A stretch of 5,384 nt of DNA from GCA-002282575 sp964416645 (GTDB lineage: Bacteria > Pseudomonadota > Gammaproteobacteria > Thiomicrospirales > Thiomicrospiraceae), in NCBI GenBank assembly GCA_964416645.1, contig CAYQEZ010000066.1, forward strand, positions 1 to 5,384, given 5' to 3'. The notes under the pieces are model-generated. The model saw only the letters and a program-made list of their open reading frames with translations, ran no database searches and was not told the origin of the DNA. Shown piece by piece: positions 1-5,351 of this stretch. A program made the translations under genes and the position numbers. How positions within the stretch are numbered: the first letter of the stretch is position 1; each line of letters begins with the position of its first letter.

Positions 1-143
1 AACCAACCCCGAGTTATTTGTTAAAAGAGTTTATAATCAGTCGAGACCCGACACATGGGCAAAAAGGTCAAATAAGTTCATAGGCAACTTCCACAAAAAT
101 CTGTTGGTATTTTAACAGCTTTTAAGAGAAGAGGTTTTTAGAG
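1..143. other. Left-edge region without a convincing gene
   Basis: No gene can be supported here. A stop-free plus-strand frame enters from the left edge and ends at the TAA at 113-115 (38 codons). A second frame is also open to a TAG at about 81-83, so neither stands out as the tail of a real gene. A TATAAT hexamer lies at 32-37 but has no good -35 box at 17 bp spacing. A GAGG at 131-134, 9 nt before the GTG at 144, could serve as ribosome binding site for the next gene. This stretch does not encode the missing N-terminus of that gene in any frame I can recognise. Confidence 0.3.
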
Positions 144-809
144 GTGCCCGTTATTATTGAAATGCAGGTGGTGCATTCTAAAAACATCGAGCAGCGCATT
201 CTGTATAATGCCGCTAAGCAATACGCCAACCAACTGCAACGTGGCGAAGACTATCATCTGCTTAACCCTGTTATCGCCTTAACCTTGGTGGATTTTGTGT
301 TATTTGATGACATTGCTAGCCATTTATCCCGCTTTCAGCTCATCGAAAAGGAAACACTGCTCAAATACTCCGACGATGTCGAACTGGTGTTTATTGAACT
401 GCCCAAGTTCATCAAAACCGAGCAAGAGCTAGAAAACATTGAAGATAAATGGCTTTACTTCATCAAAAATGCGGGCAAACTCAACACCATCCCCAACAGT
501 CTTAACGAACCCTGCATTATTCATGCCTTTGAACGCATTAACGAAGCCACCATGACTGAAGCAGAATTAGAGCTACAACAAAAACGCCATGCCTTTATTC
601 AGATACAGCGCACGGGGCTAGAGCTAGCAGAAGAAAAAGGTATTGCTAAAGGAATAGAGTTGGGTATGCAACAGGGTATGCAGGAAGGTATTTTGCAAGT
701 AGCCCGCAATATGCTAGCCAATGGCTTAGAGCCAGCATTGGTTGCCCAGCTAACGGGCTTAACACCTCAGCAACTAGCGGATAAGACCCCTACCCAGCCT
801 TCCGCTTAG
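144..809 (+). CDS. N-terminally truncated Rpn/PD-(D/E)XK nuclease-transposase family protein
   Basis: This 221-residue product resembles the C-terminal two thirds of Rpn-type recombination-promoting nuclease/putative transposase proteins (PD-(D/E)XK superfamily), which usually run to about 280-330 residues. It opens directly at the family's E-x-Q strand (IIEMQ, residues 4-8), followed by the typical stretch with RILYNAAKQYANQL, LVDFVLF and a helical, Glu/Gly-rich tail (EEKGIAKGIELGMQQGMQEG, about 162-181). The upstream Asp of the active site and the whole N-terminal helical part are absent, and a TAA at 123-125 closes the frame just upstream, so the gene is 5'-truncated and probably not catalytic. 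The start is GTG at 144 with GAGG 9 nt upstream; no better in-frame start precedes it. It converges on the DGR genes and has no evident role in them. Family assignment is by recognition of motifs; inactivity is inferred. Confidence 0.7.
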   Translation: MPVIIEMQVVHSKNIEQRILYNAAKQYANQLQRGEDYHLLNPVIALTLVDFVLFDDIASHLSRFQLIEKETLLKYSDDVELVFIELPKFIKTEQELENIEDKWLYFIKNAGKLNTIPNSLNEPCIIHAFERINEATMTEAELELQQKRHAFIQIQRTGLELAEEKGIAKGIELGMQQGMQEGILQVARNMLANGLEPALVAQLTGLTPQQLADKTPTQPSA

Positions 810-866
810 TTAAGGGGGCGGTGAAAGCCAAACAGCCTTGCATACCAGTGTGCCACCCACCCCAAA

Positions 867-879
867 GCCGCTACGCGGC
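867..879. repeat. Small GC-rich inverted repeat downstream of VR2
   Basis: The arms GCCGC (867-871) and GCGGC (875-879) form a perfect 5-bp stem with a 3-nt loop. It starts 8 nt beyond the stop codon of the small target gene, about 10 nt outside VR2. DGRs such as that of Bordetella phage BPP-1 carry a short hairpin/cruciform just downstream of VR that aids target recognition, and position fits that role. The stem is shorter than the known examples and VR1 has no clear equivalent. On the minus strand it is followed by only three T residues, so it is at best a weak terminator between the two convergent genes. Confidence 0.35.
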
Positions 880-886
880 ATGCCAA

Positions 887-1393
887 CTACTGACTGCGCA
901 CAAGACGCACGGCATGACCATTGTTCTTATTGACCCGATCGCCGTTGCCATCGTTGAAGTTGACGAACCACGCGTAGTAGGCGCTGTCGGCATACGCCGA
1001 CGACGACCAGAGATAAGCTGGTGTTACGGGGAAAATAGTTGCGTTAATGGCTTGATTATAACAAGCGGTTTCGACTAGGCTTTTTAGCTCTTTAATATTA
1101 GGCAGTCGCCATGCTATTTGCGTAGTGCTTGCTGTGGTGGCTGCTTGTGCTAGCGCATTTTCCCAGTTGTAGTTGGTGGCTGTGCCTACGCAAGTGTTGC
1201 CATTCCAACTCATACCCAAGGCACAACGTTGCCAAATTAAGCCTGTTTTTTTGTCAAGTACTTCTGTGTTGGTGTTCATCAACTCATACTGGCTATCGGG
1301 CTTGGTTTTTTGGATATTAGGGTTACACATTTGCGCTTGAACGCTTAAGGCAACAAGGCTGCTCATTAACATTAGGCTGGTGATGATTTTCAT
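887..1393 (-). CDS. DGR target protein 2: secreted DUF1566-domain protein with C-terminal variable region
   Basis: A 168-residue exported protein. Residues 1-20 form a Sec signal peptide (MK, hydrophobic core, likely SPase I cleavage after SVQA). No lipobox is seen, so it is probably periplasmic or released. Residues about 42-168 match the DUF1566 (Lcl C-terminal-like) domain: EVLDKKTGLIWQRC, NWENAL, WRLPNIKELKSLV and a final LWSSSAYA...AWFVNF...AVRLVRSQ. This fold belongs to the C-type-lectin/FGE-like group used as ligand-binding scaffold by DGR targets. Residues 128-168 are VR2. The ATG overlaps the RT stop codon as ATGA, with a strong AGGAG 8 nt upstream, so translation is probably coupled to the RT while also initiated independently. 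Cysteines at 23, 57, 68 and 111 could form disulfides. Compared with target 1 it is a minimal version without stalk domains. The ligand is unknown. Confidence 0.9.
   Translation of the reverse strand: MKIITSLMLMSSLVALSVQAQMCNPNIQKTKPDSQYELMNTNTEVLDKKTGLIWQRCALGMSWNGNTCVGTATNYNWENALAQAATTASTTQIAWRLPNIKELKSLVETACYNQAINATIFPVTPAYLWSSSAYADSAYYAWFVNFNDGNGDRVNKNNGHAVRLVRSQ
889..1012 (-). repeat. DGR variable region 2 (VR2)
   Basis: This 124-bp segment aligns gap-free with TR 2873-2996 and covers the last codons of target 2, ending at its stop codon. Over the part matching TR 2877-2996 there are 17 differences: 15 fall at TR adenines (transcribed strand) and only 2 elsewhere (opposite TR 2899 and 2921). 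Altered codons are mostly AAY Asn codons of TR, giving Tyr, Asp, Ser, Phe, Val and Leu. The TR-distal block opposite 2904-2915 (Asn-Asn-Lys-Asn) is unmutated. The 3' end reads GTGCGCAGTCAG on the minus strand, the presumed initiation-of-mutagenic-homing (IMH) site, identical in VR1 but with C in place of the TR's G at one base. Confidence 0.93.
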
Positions 1394-2862
1394 GGGGTTT
1401 TCTCCTGATGTAAAAAAGGGGTGTAAACTTCACACACTGCTCGCTGCATGGCTGTTATACCTTGTGTGCGTTCGCCTACTAAAATATAGGATTGCTGTTG
1501 TTGGCGAAGTTGTTGCAAATAGTGACTGAGGCGATGCGCTTGTATGCGCGCTATGGGGCAATGCCCCATACTCGGTTGATAATGCCAATAGATGCCACCA
1601 CGCTGTATGAGCTGGTTAGCGATGTCGGCATAGACCCCCTTAAACCAAGATTTCTGCTGTTTAAAACTTGCTTGTTTAGGGTGCTGGGTTTTTAATTGCG
1701 CTGCATGGCTTAGATAAAGATTTTGCAGCCAAGCATAATGCGTTAGCCAGTGTCGCCATATAGCTTCGTGCTTATTGGCATGTTGGGCATGCCCTAAATA
1801 GCTCACCAGTTGTGCGTGCAATCGCTGTTGCGCATCGTCATTGGCAATTAATCTGCCTTGATGATGGTGTTGCTGTGCAAAACAACTTAATTTTGCTTTG
1901 GCATGTTGCAATACTCTGGGGCGAATATGCAGCTGGTGCGGTTTAACAATATACCCCAAAAAGTCGATACCTGAGATAATCGGTTTGAGAATTTTTTGTT
2001 CTTTTAAAGCAAGTTTTAAGTGTTCGGCTAAAAAAACTTCGATGCGCCTTTGCCAATCTTGTAGCTGTACTTTATCGGGATGCAGTAGCACAAAATCATC
2101 GACATAGCGCACATAGTGTTTGCATTTAAGCTGATGTTTAATAAACTGATCGAGTTCATTTAAGTAGACATTGGCAAAAAATTGACTGGTTAAATTACCT
2201 ATCGGTAAACCACTATCGGCTGGTGCATTTGCTAGCTGCTTATGTGCTGGCACTAAAGCACGCGTAGCGGCATCGTCTCGATAATAAACCTGTTTGGCTG
2301 GGTGCTTGGCTAATAACCTATGGCACAGCCATTGTAATGAAAAAGCGGTATCTGGGTTAAGTTTACCTTGCTGTTGTGCTTTAGCTAAACGATGCTTGAG
2401 CAAACGGTAAAGCGTCGGGCGATGAATGCGGTTAAAAAAGTTACGTACATCGAGCTGAAGGGCGTAACCCTGCTGACCTTTGCCAGTGCATTGTCCGCTT
2501 TGCACTTGGCGCATAAAGCCTTGTAAGCGCTGCACCGCTAAATGGGTGCCATGCCTCTGGCGATTGGCATGACTGTCGTAAATAAATACAGGTTCGTAGA
2601 GTCGCTCCAACTGAGGTACGAGCCAATGATGCACAACCCGATCGGCAAAATCGGGGGCATGAATTTCTCGGCATTTGGGGCGGGTGGTAATAAAACAAAC
2701 AGCAGGTTTCGGTCGCCAACTGCCTTGTTGCAGGCTTTCTTGCAAGGCAAACAAGTTATCTAGCCACTTGCTTTCGAAGGAAAGCTGGTTGTGGCTGGGC
2801 TTTTTGCCAGCTCGCGCCTGTTGCCATGCCTTGTATAGGCTATGCAAGGTCAGTGTTACCAT
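1390..2862 (-). CDS. DGR reverse transcriptase
   Basis: A 490-residue RNA-directed DNA polymerase that would copy the TR transcript into adenine-mutated cDNA for homing into VR1 and VR2. Visible motifs: fingers region KCREIHAPDFADRVVHHWL (about 64-82); motif A LQLDVRNFFNRI with catalytic Asp138; the DGR-diagnostic IGNLTSQ (221-227), where group II intron RTs have a different sequence; YVDD with the catalytic Asp pair (253-256); LKEQKILKP (about 286-294); and GIDFLGY (298-304) leading into the thumb. DGR RTs are usually about 300-400 residues. This one carries roughly 120 extra C-terminal residues (about 370-490), Gln/His-rich, with a block around GGIYWHYQPSMGHCPIARI and YILVGERTQGI that I cannot assign. 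The ATG at 2862 lies 11 nt past the TR end, with no strong Shine-Dalgarno. The TGA overlaps the ATG of target 2. Genomic neighbours (Avd, TR, two VRs) confirm the DGR assignment. Confidence 0.95.
   Translation of the reverse strand: MVTLTLHSLYKAWQQARAGKKPSHNQLSFESKWLDNLFALQESLQQGSWRPKPAVCFITTRPKCREIHAPDFADRVVHHWLVPQLERLYEPVFIYDSHANRQRHGTHLAVQRLQGFMRQVQSGQCTGKGQQGYALQLDVRNFFNRIHRPTLYRLLKHRLAKAQQQGKLNPDTAFSLQWLCHRLLAKHPAKQVYYRDDAATRALVPAHKQLANAPADSGLPIGNLTSQFFANVYLNELDQFIKHQLKCKHYVRYVDDFVLLHPDKVQLQDWQRRIEVFLAEHLKLALKEQKILKPIISGIDFLGYIVKPHQLHIRPRVLQHAKAKLSCFAQQHHHQGRLIANDDAQQRLHAQLVSYLGHAQHANKHEAIWRHWLTHYAWLQNLYLSHAAQLKTQHPKQASFKQQKSWFKGVYADIANQLIQRGGIYWHYQPSMGHCPIARIQAHRLSHYLQQLRQQQQSYILVGERTQGITAMQRAVCEVYTPFLHQEKTP
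1402..1406 (-). promoter_or_regulatory. Ribosome binding site of DGR target 2
   Basis: AGGAG on the minus strand, 8 nt before the ATG at 1393. It lies inside the last codons of the RT gene and supports the chosen start of the small target protein. Confidence 0.7.
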
Positions 2863-3055
2863 ATCCAGTTCGACTCACTGCGCACAAGACGCACGGCAAG
2901 ACCATTGTTCTTATTGTTCCAATTGTCGTTGCCATTGTTGAAGTTGACGTTCCACGCGTTGTTGGTGTTGTTGGCATTCGCCGACGACGACCAGTTCAAC
3001 GCACAGCCAAGCCTTTGAGACTCGATTACACAGCCTGTTGGGTAGCATAATGTCG
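2863..3055 (-). ncRNA. Presumed TR-containing RNA region between avd and RT
   Basis: This 193-bp gap between the Avd stop codon and the RT start contains the template repeat and is the likely core of the DGR template RNA. It has no promoter or terminator of its own that I can identify, so it is probably transcribed as part of the operon. In the BPP-1 system the functional RNA extends into avd on the upstream side and a spacer toward the RT gene downstream. Here TR ends only about 10 bp before the RT ATG, so any downstream spacer must lie inside the RT coding sequence. Exact ends are not determinable from sequence. Confidence 0.5.
2873..2996 (-). repeat. DGR template repeat (TR)
   Basis: The 124-bp invariant template for VR1 and VR2. 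On the minus strand it is adenine-rich in codon-sized steps: read in the frame of the VRs it gives NWSSSANANNTNNAWNVNF followed by NNGNDNWNNKNNG and AVRLVRS. There are 16 Asn codons, 11 AAC and 5 AAT. Because these are AAY, randomising the first two bases yields many residues but never a stop. The scaffold residues (WSSSA, AW, the terminal AVRLVRS) use few adenines and stay constant. TR differs from both VRs at 2876, inside the initiation site (GTGCGCAGTGAG here, GTGCGCAGTCAG in both VRs), as expected for an IMH* site. Similarity to both VRs stops at 2996 on the upstream side. Confidence 0.95.
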
Positions 3056-3493
3056 TCATGGTGTTACCTCGGGGGTAGCTTGGCTACTCAGTCGATGGGG
3101 ACTCGCCTGTGCTTTAGGTGGCACAGGCTTCTGCCCATTGCTTTGTTGGTGGCGAATCCAACCACCACACTGTTTGCCCAGTTGTATCAACAGCTCTGCG
3201 ATGCTCGAAAATTGGGCAAACGAGCGAAAGGCTTGCAACTGCTTTGCCAATTGCAAACTAAGCTTGCTTTCGTCGATCAGCCACACCAGCTGTTGTAAAT
3301 AATCGGTTGTGCGTGCTTTATCGCGCCATGCCCTGTGGCAAAGCTTAACCATACTCATACACTGGGCACGTAACTCGCTACCCAGTGTGTATTTGTGATA
3401 ACGACTAAAGCCACGCACAAAGCTTTCCATCTGCACCAGCAATCGCTCTGCCGTACGCACAATGGGCGGAATATTGCCTGCTTGCGTTAACAT
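3056..3493 (-). CDS. avd: Avd-type DGR accessory variability determinant
   Basis: A 145-residue basic, almost all-helical protein from the ATG at 3493; a TTG at 3508 would add five residues (150 in all) and abut the target 1 stop codon. The pattern fits the four-helix-bundle Avd family (bAvd of BPP-1 is about 128 residues): helix 1 PIVRTAERLLVQMESFVRGF, helix 2 GSELRAQCMSMVKLCHRAWR, helix 3 RTTDYLQQLVWLIDESKLSLQLAKQL and helix 4 FSSIAELLIQLGKQCGGWIR, where the final GGWI matches the conserved GSW-like end of bAvd. Avd forms a positively charged pentamer that binds RT and TR RNA and is required for mutagenic cDNA synthesis. A Pro/Ser-rich tail (about 25 residues) follows helix 4 and overlaps two RNA hairpin candidates just upstream of TR. 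A GGGG stretch 9 nt before the ATG is a weak ribosome binding site. Its place between VR1 and TR is the standard DGR layout. Confidence 0.88.
   Translation of the reverse strand: MLTQAGNIPPIVRTAERLLVQMESFVRGFSRYHKYTLGSELRAQCMSMVKLCHRAWRDKARTTDYLQQLVWLIDESKLSLQLAKQLQAFRSFAQFSSIAELLIQLGKQCGGWIRHQQSNGQKPVPPKAQASPHRLSSQATPEVTP
3075..3087 (-). repeat. Small hairpin near the end of avd, upstream of TR
   Basis: GTAGC (3075-3079) and GCTAC (3083-3087) form a perfect 5-bp stem with a 3-nt loop inside the last codons of avd. On the transcript it lies about 80 nt upstream of the TR start, next to the larger hairpin at 3105-3128. It could belong to the folded leader of the template RNA, or be chance. 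Confidence 0.3.
3105..3128 (-). repeat. 8-bp inverted repeat inside avd, upstream of TR
   Basis: GCCTGTGC (3105-3112) and GCACAGGC (3121-3128) pair perfectly with an 8-nt loop, giving a GC-rich stem in the mRNA about 110 nt upstream of TR. It lies in the part of avd that encodes the Pro/Ser-rich tail. No T tract follows, so it is not an intrinsic terminator. A role as the 5' structure of the TR RNA, or as a processing or stability element, is inferred from position only. Confidence 0.45.
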
Positions 3494-3508
3494 GCGCCAA
3501 AACCCCAA

Positions 3509-5323
3509 TTACTGACTGCGCACATGACGCACGGCAAGATCAAGGCTCTTAACGCTACAATCGTCGTCGCCATCGTTGAAGTAGACGTACCACGCGTAGT
3601 TGGTGTCGTAGGCATAAGCCGACGACGACCAGTACCAGTCAGATGCAGTATTGGGGAAATAGCTTGGGTCAATGGCTGGCCTGACGCGTCCCATATCGGC
3701 AATGCCTTGTAGTTCTTCGACTGTGGGCATGCGCCAGTTGGTGTAGCCACATAAACCAGCGGTATTCACATCGATCACGTACTTTTGGGTATCGCAGCGA
3801 CCTGTTTGGTAACAAGTGCCGCCATTGGCTGTGCCTGCATTACCGCCGTTATTGTTGCTGTCGATGTTGTACCAGGTGTAGGTGTGGTCTTTGTCGCGTA
3901 AGCCGTTGTCGTCGGTTTTGTTTTCCCACATTAGGCCTGTGACATTATCCAGCACACAATCCCAACTGACTGCATTGGCTGGGAGTGGTTGTCCTGTGCT
4001 GCTTATTTTGCTAAAGTCAAAACCATTGGCTTTGCCATCATTGGTGCTACTGCTTCCCACTTTTGCCAGTGTGCCAGCAATTGCTTGGGCATCGCGTCCG
4101 TTTGCGGCATCTTGTTGGGCTGGGGTGGCGGCATTCGGGTCGTTGGCTTCTAGGCTGTTGCTCTGTGTTTGTGCGCTACTGGCTGTGCTGTATAAAACAA
4201 TGCCCGTGTCATTCAGCTTATCCGTAGCGGTGGTGTTGTAAATAATGGCATCTTTGCTGATCGCGCTGGCGGTAGCACTGAGTTGGGCATTGCCAGAAAT
4301 ACTGCTTAGGCTTACGGTGACGCTTTTGGCGGCGAGTGTACTGGCATTGTTACAGATGGGCACACTAAAGCTGGCACTGGTTTGTCCAGAGGCAATATCG
4401 ACACTGGTAATGGCATTGGTGTAGTCGGCATTGCCTGTACAACTTGCAGCTGCTGTGGCGGCGGTTGTGCCGCTGGGTAATGTACTTGGGGTGCTGTAGC
4501 TAATTTGGGCAGTGGTTATGCCGTTGGCTGGAGCATCTAGGCTAACCGTGAAGGTTAGGTTATTGCCCTCTAAAGCGTCGGCTGTTTTGCTAAGGGTGGC
4601 GGTGGGTGGTGGCGCTGTTGGCGCTTGCGTTGGTGCTTGCGTTGGTGCCTGTGTTGGTGCCTGTGTTGGTGCCTGTGTTGGTGCCTGTGTTGGTGCCTGT
4701 GTTGGCTGAGGATTACCCAGCGGCAATGGCAGGGCTGGGTTCTCTGCAGCGAGGGCTAGGGAGGCAATCCACGCATCAATCGCAGCTTTACTAACAAAGC
4801 TGGCTCGGACAGCGGCTAGATCAAATTGTGTTGGGCTTACTGGCATACCCGTTTCCAGTTCTCGTGTGAAAGGATCAAAATCGAAGCCCAATCGCGCGAC
4901 AAATAAGGCTTTGGCTTGTTCGTAGCCTAAGCCACGACTTTGCATCAACTGGTCGATGGCGCTGGTGTAAGGGGTGACATGACAACTGGTAACCGTAGCA
5001 CAACTGGCGGTAAGCGCACCAAGAAACGGCTGCCCGTTGAGTGTGCCGCCTGTGGCACTAACGCGATATGGTGGGTTGGGTGTGGTATTGAGTGTGTAAC
5101 TACCATCGGCATTAGAGGTGCCTGTAGCTAAGACACTGCCCGTAGTGGCATTGGTTAAGGTCACTTGTGCGCCGACTAAGGGATCATCGACCACAAAACC
5201 CGATACGGCTTGTAAGGGTGCGGGCGTTGGCGATGGCTCACTACTGCTACTACCGCCGCCTCCACCGCAAGCACTGAGGGTGCTAGTGAGGAAAAGAATC
5301 TGAATTGCCTTGGCTAAAGGCAA
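3509..5323 (-). CDS. DGR target protein 1: multidomain surface lipoprotein with DUF1566 variable domain
   Basis: Counting from TTG 5323 (604 residues): a signal sequence ending in lipobox LSAC (Cys19) followed by a Gly/Ser-rich stretch; a carboxypeptidase-regulatory-like beta domain (about 38-105; GFVVDDPLVGAQVTLTNA, NADGSYTL); a helical segment (about 117-195); a stalk of seven Pro-Thr-Gln-Ala repeats (207-234); a Calx-beta-like domain (about 241-355); a linker; and a C-terminal DUF1566 domain (about 453-604; WDCVLDNVTGLMWENKT, NWRMPTVEELQGI, YWSSSAYAY). VR1 is residues 564-604. The likely product is a lipid-anchored adhesin or receptor that holds a diversified ligand-binding tip away from the cell. 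The start is uncertain: TTG 5323 has no ribosome binding site, and the frame stays open through a pentanucleotide repeat to the window edge, so the true ATG may lie outside. It is the first DGR gene seen; the operon promoter is not in the window. Confidence 0.88.
   Translation of the reverse strand: MPLAKAIQILFLTSTLSACGGGGGSSSSEPSPTPAPLQAVSGFVVDDPLVGAQVTLTNATTGSVLATGTSNADGSYTLNTTPNPPYRVSATGGTLNGQPFLGALTASCATVTSCHVTPYTSAIDQLMQSRGLGYEQAKALFVARLGFDFDPFTRELETGMPVSPTQFDLAAVRASFVSKAAIDAWIASLALAAENPALPLPLGNPQPTQAPTQAPTQAPTQAPTQAPTQAPTQAPTAPPPTATLSKTADALEGNNLTFTVSLDAPANGITTAQISYSTPSTLPSGTTAATAAASCTGNADYTNAITSVDIASGQTSASFSVPICNNASTLAAKSVTVSLSSISGNAQLSATASAISKDAIIYNTTATDKLNDTGIVLYSTASSAQTQSNSLEANDPNAATPAQQDAANGRDAQAIAGTLAKVGSSSTNDGKANGFDFSKISSTGQPLPANAVSWDCVLDNVTGLMWENKTDDNGLRDKDHTYTWYNIDSNNNGGNAGTANGGTCYQTGRCDTQKYVIDVNTAGLCGYTNWRMPTVEELQGIADMGRVRPAIDPSYFPNTASDWYWSSSAYAYDTNYAWYVYFNDGDDDCSVKSLDLAVRHVRSQ
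3511..3634 (-). repeat. DGR variable region 1 (VR1)
   Basis: This 124-bp segment at the very end of target 1 aligns gap-free with TR 2873-2996. Over the part matching TR 2877-2996 it has 20 differences, 16 at TR adenines (transcribed strand) and 4 at other bases (opposite TR 2887, 2902, 2919 and 2979; the last is synonymous). The encoded residues run YWSSSAYAYDTNYAWYVYF, then a variable acidic DGDDD turn, to AVRHVRSQ. Tyr and Asp dominate the substituted Asn positions, as usual in binding sites of DGR proteins. The 3' end carries the same GTGCGCAGTCAG initiation sequence as VR2, and VR1/VR2 similarity runs about 5 nt further downstream through the stop codon. Confidence 0.94.
4617..4700 (-). 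repeat. 12-bp tandem repeat encoding a PTQA stalk
   Basis: Seven consecutive 12-bp units (plus-strand consensus GTTGGTGCCTGT; the first two units differ at up to three positions) encode Pro-Thr-Gln-Ala repeats in target 1. The five right-hand units are identical, which suggests recent slippage or unequal recombination. Because the unit is a multiple of three, copy-number change alters linker length without changing the frame. The product is an extended, rigid spacer between the membrane-proximal part and the Calx-beta and lectin-like domains. Confidence 0.9.
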
Positions 5324-5351
5324 AGCAGAAAAAGAAGGGGTTAGTTTAGCG

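Noticed and set aside
32..37. TATAAT as a promoter for the Rpn-family fragment
   Set aside because: No acceptable -35 element at normal spacing and over 100 bp from the start codon; a single hexamer is expected by chance in AT-rich sequence.
821..1078. Plus-strand frame across VR2 (and similar ones across TR and VR1) with IVVAIVEVD-like sequence
   Set aside because: It is the antisense of the DGR repeat; its similarity among the three sites comes from the TR/VR homology itself.
2441..2763. Additional open frames on both strands inside the RT gene
   Set aside because: They overlap the conserved RT coding sequence in other frames and show Arg/Cys-rich, low-complexity composition typical of shadow frames.
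1390..2862. RT as a group II intron maturase or retron RT
   Set aside because: It has the DGR IGxxxSQ motif, no maturase or HNH endonuclease domain, and neighbours Avd and a TR/VR system; no intron or msr/msd structure is seen.
2873..3634. TR, VR1 and VR2 as CRISPR-like or IS-type repeats
   Set aside because: Copies are 124 bp, lie at the ends of coding regions and differ almost only at template adenines; there are no spacers, transposase or terminal inverted repeats.
4512..4794. Plus-strand open frames with repeated VGAC or VLVP units
   Set aside because: They are antisense readings of the 12-bp PTQA repeat in target 1; repeat-driven, no start context, no family resemblance.
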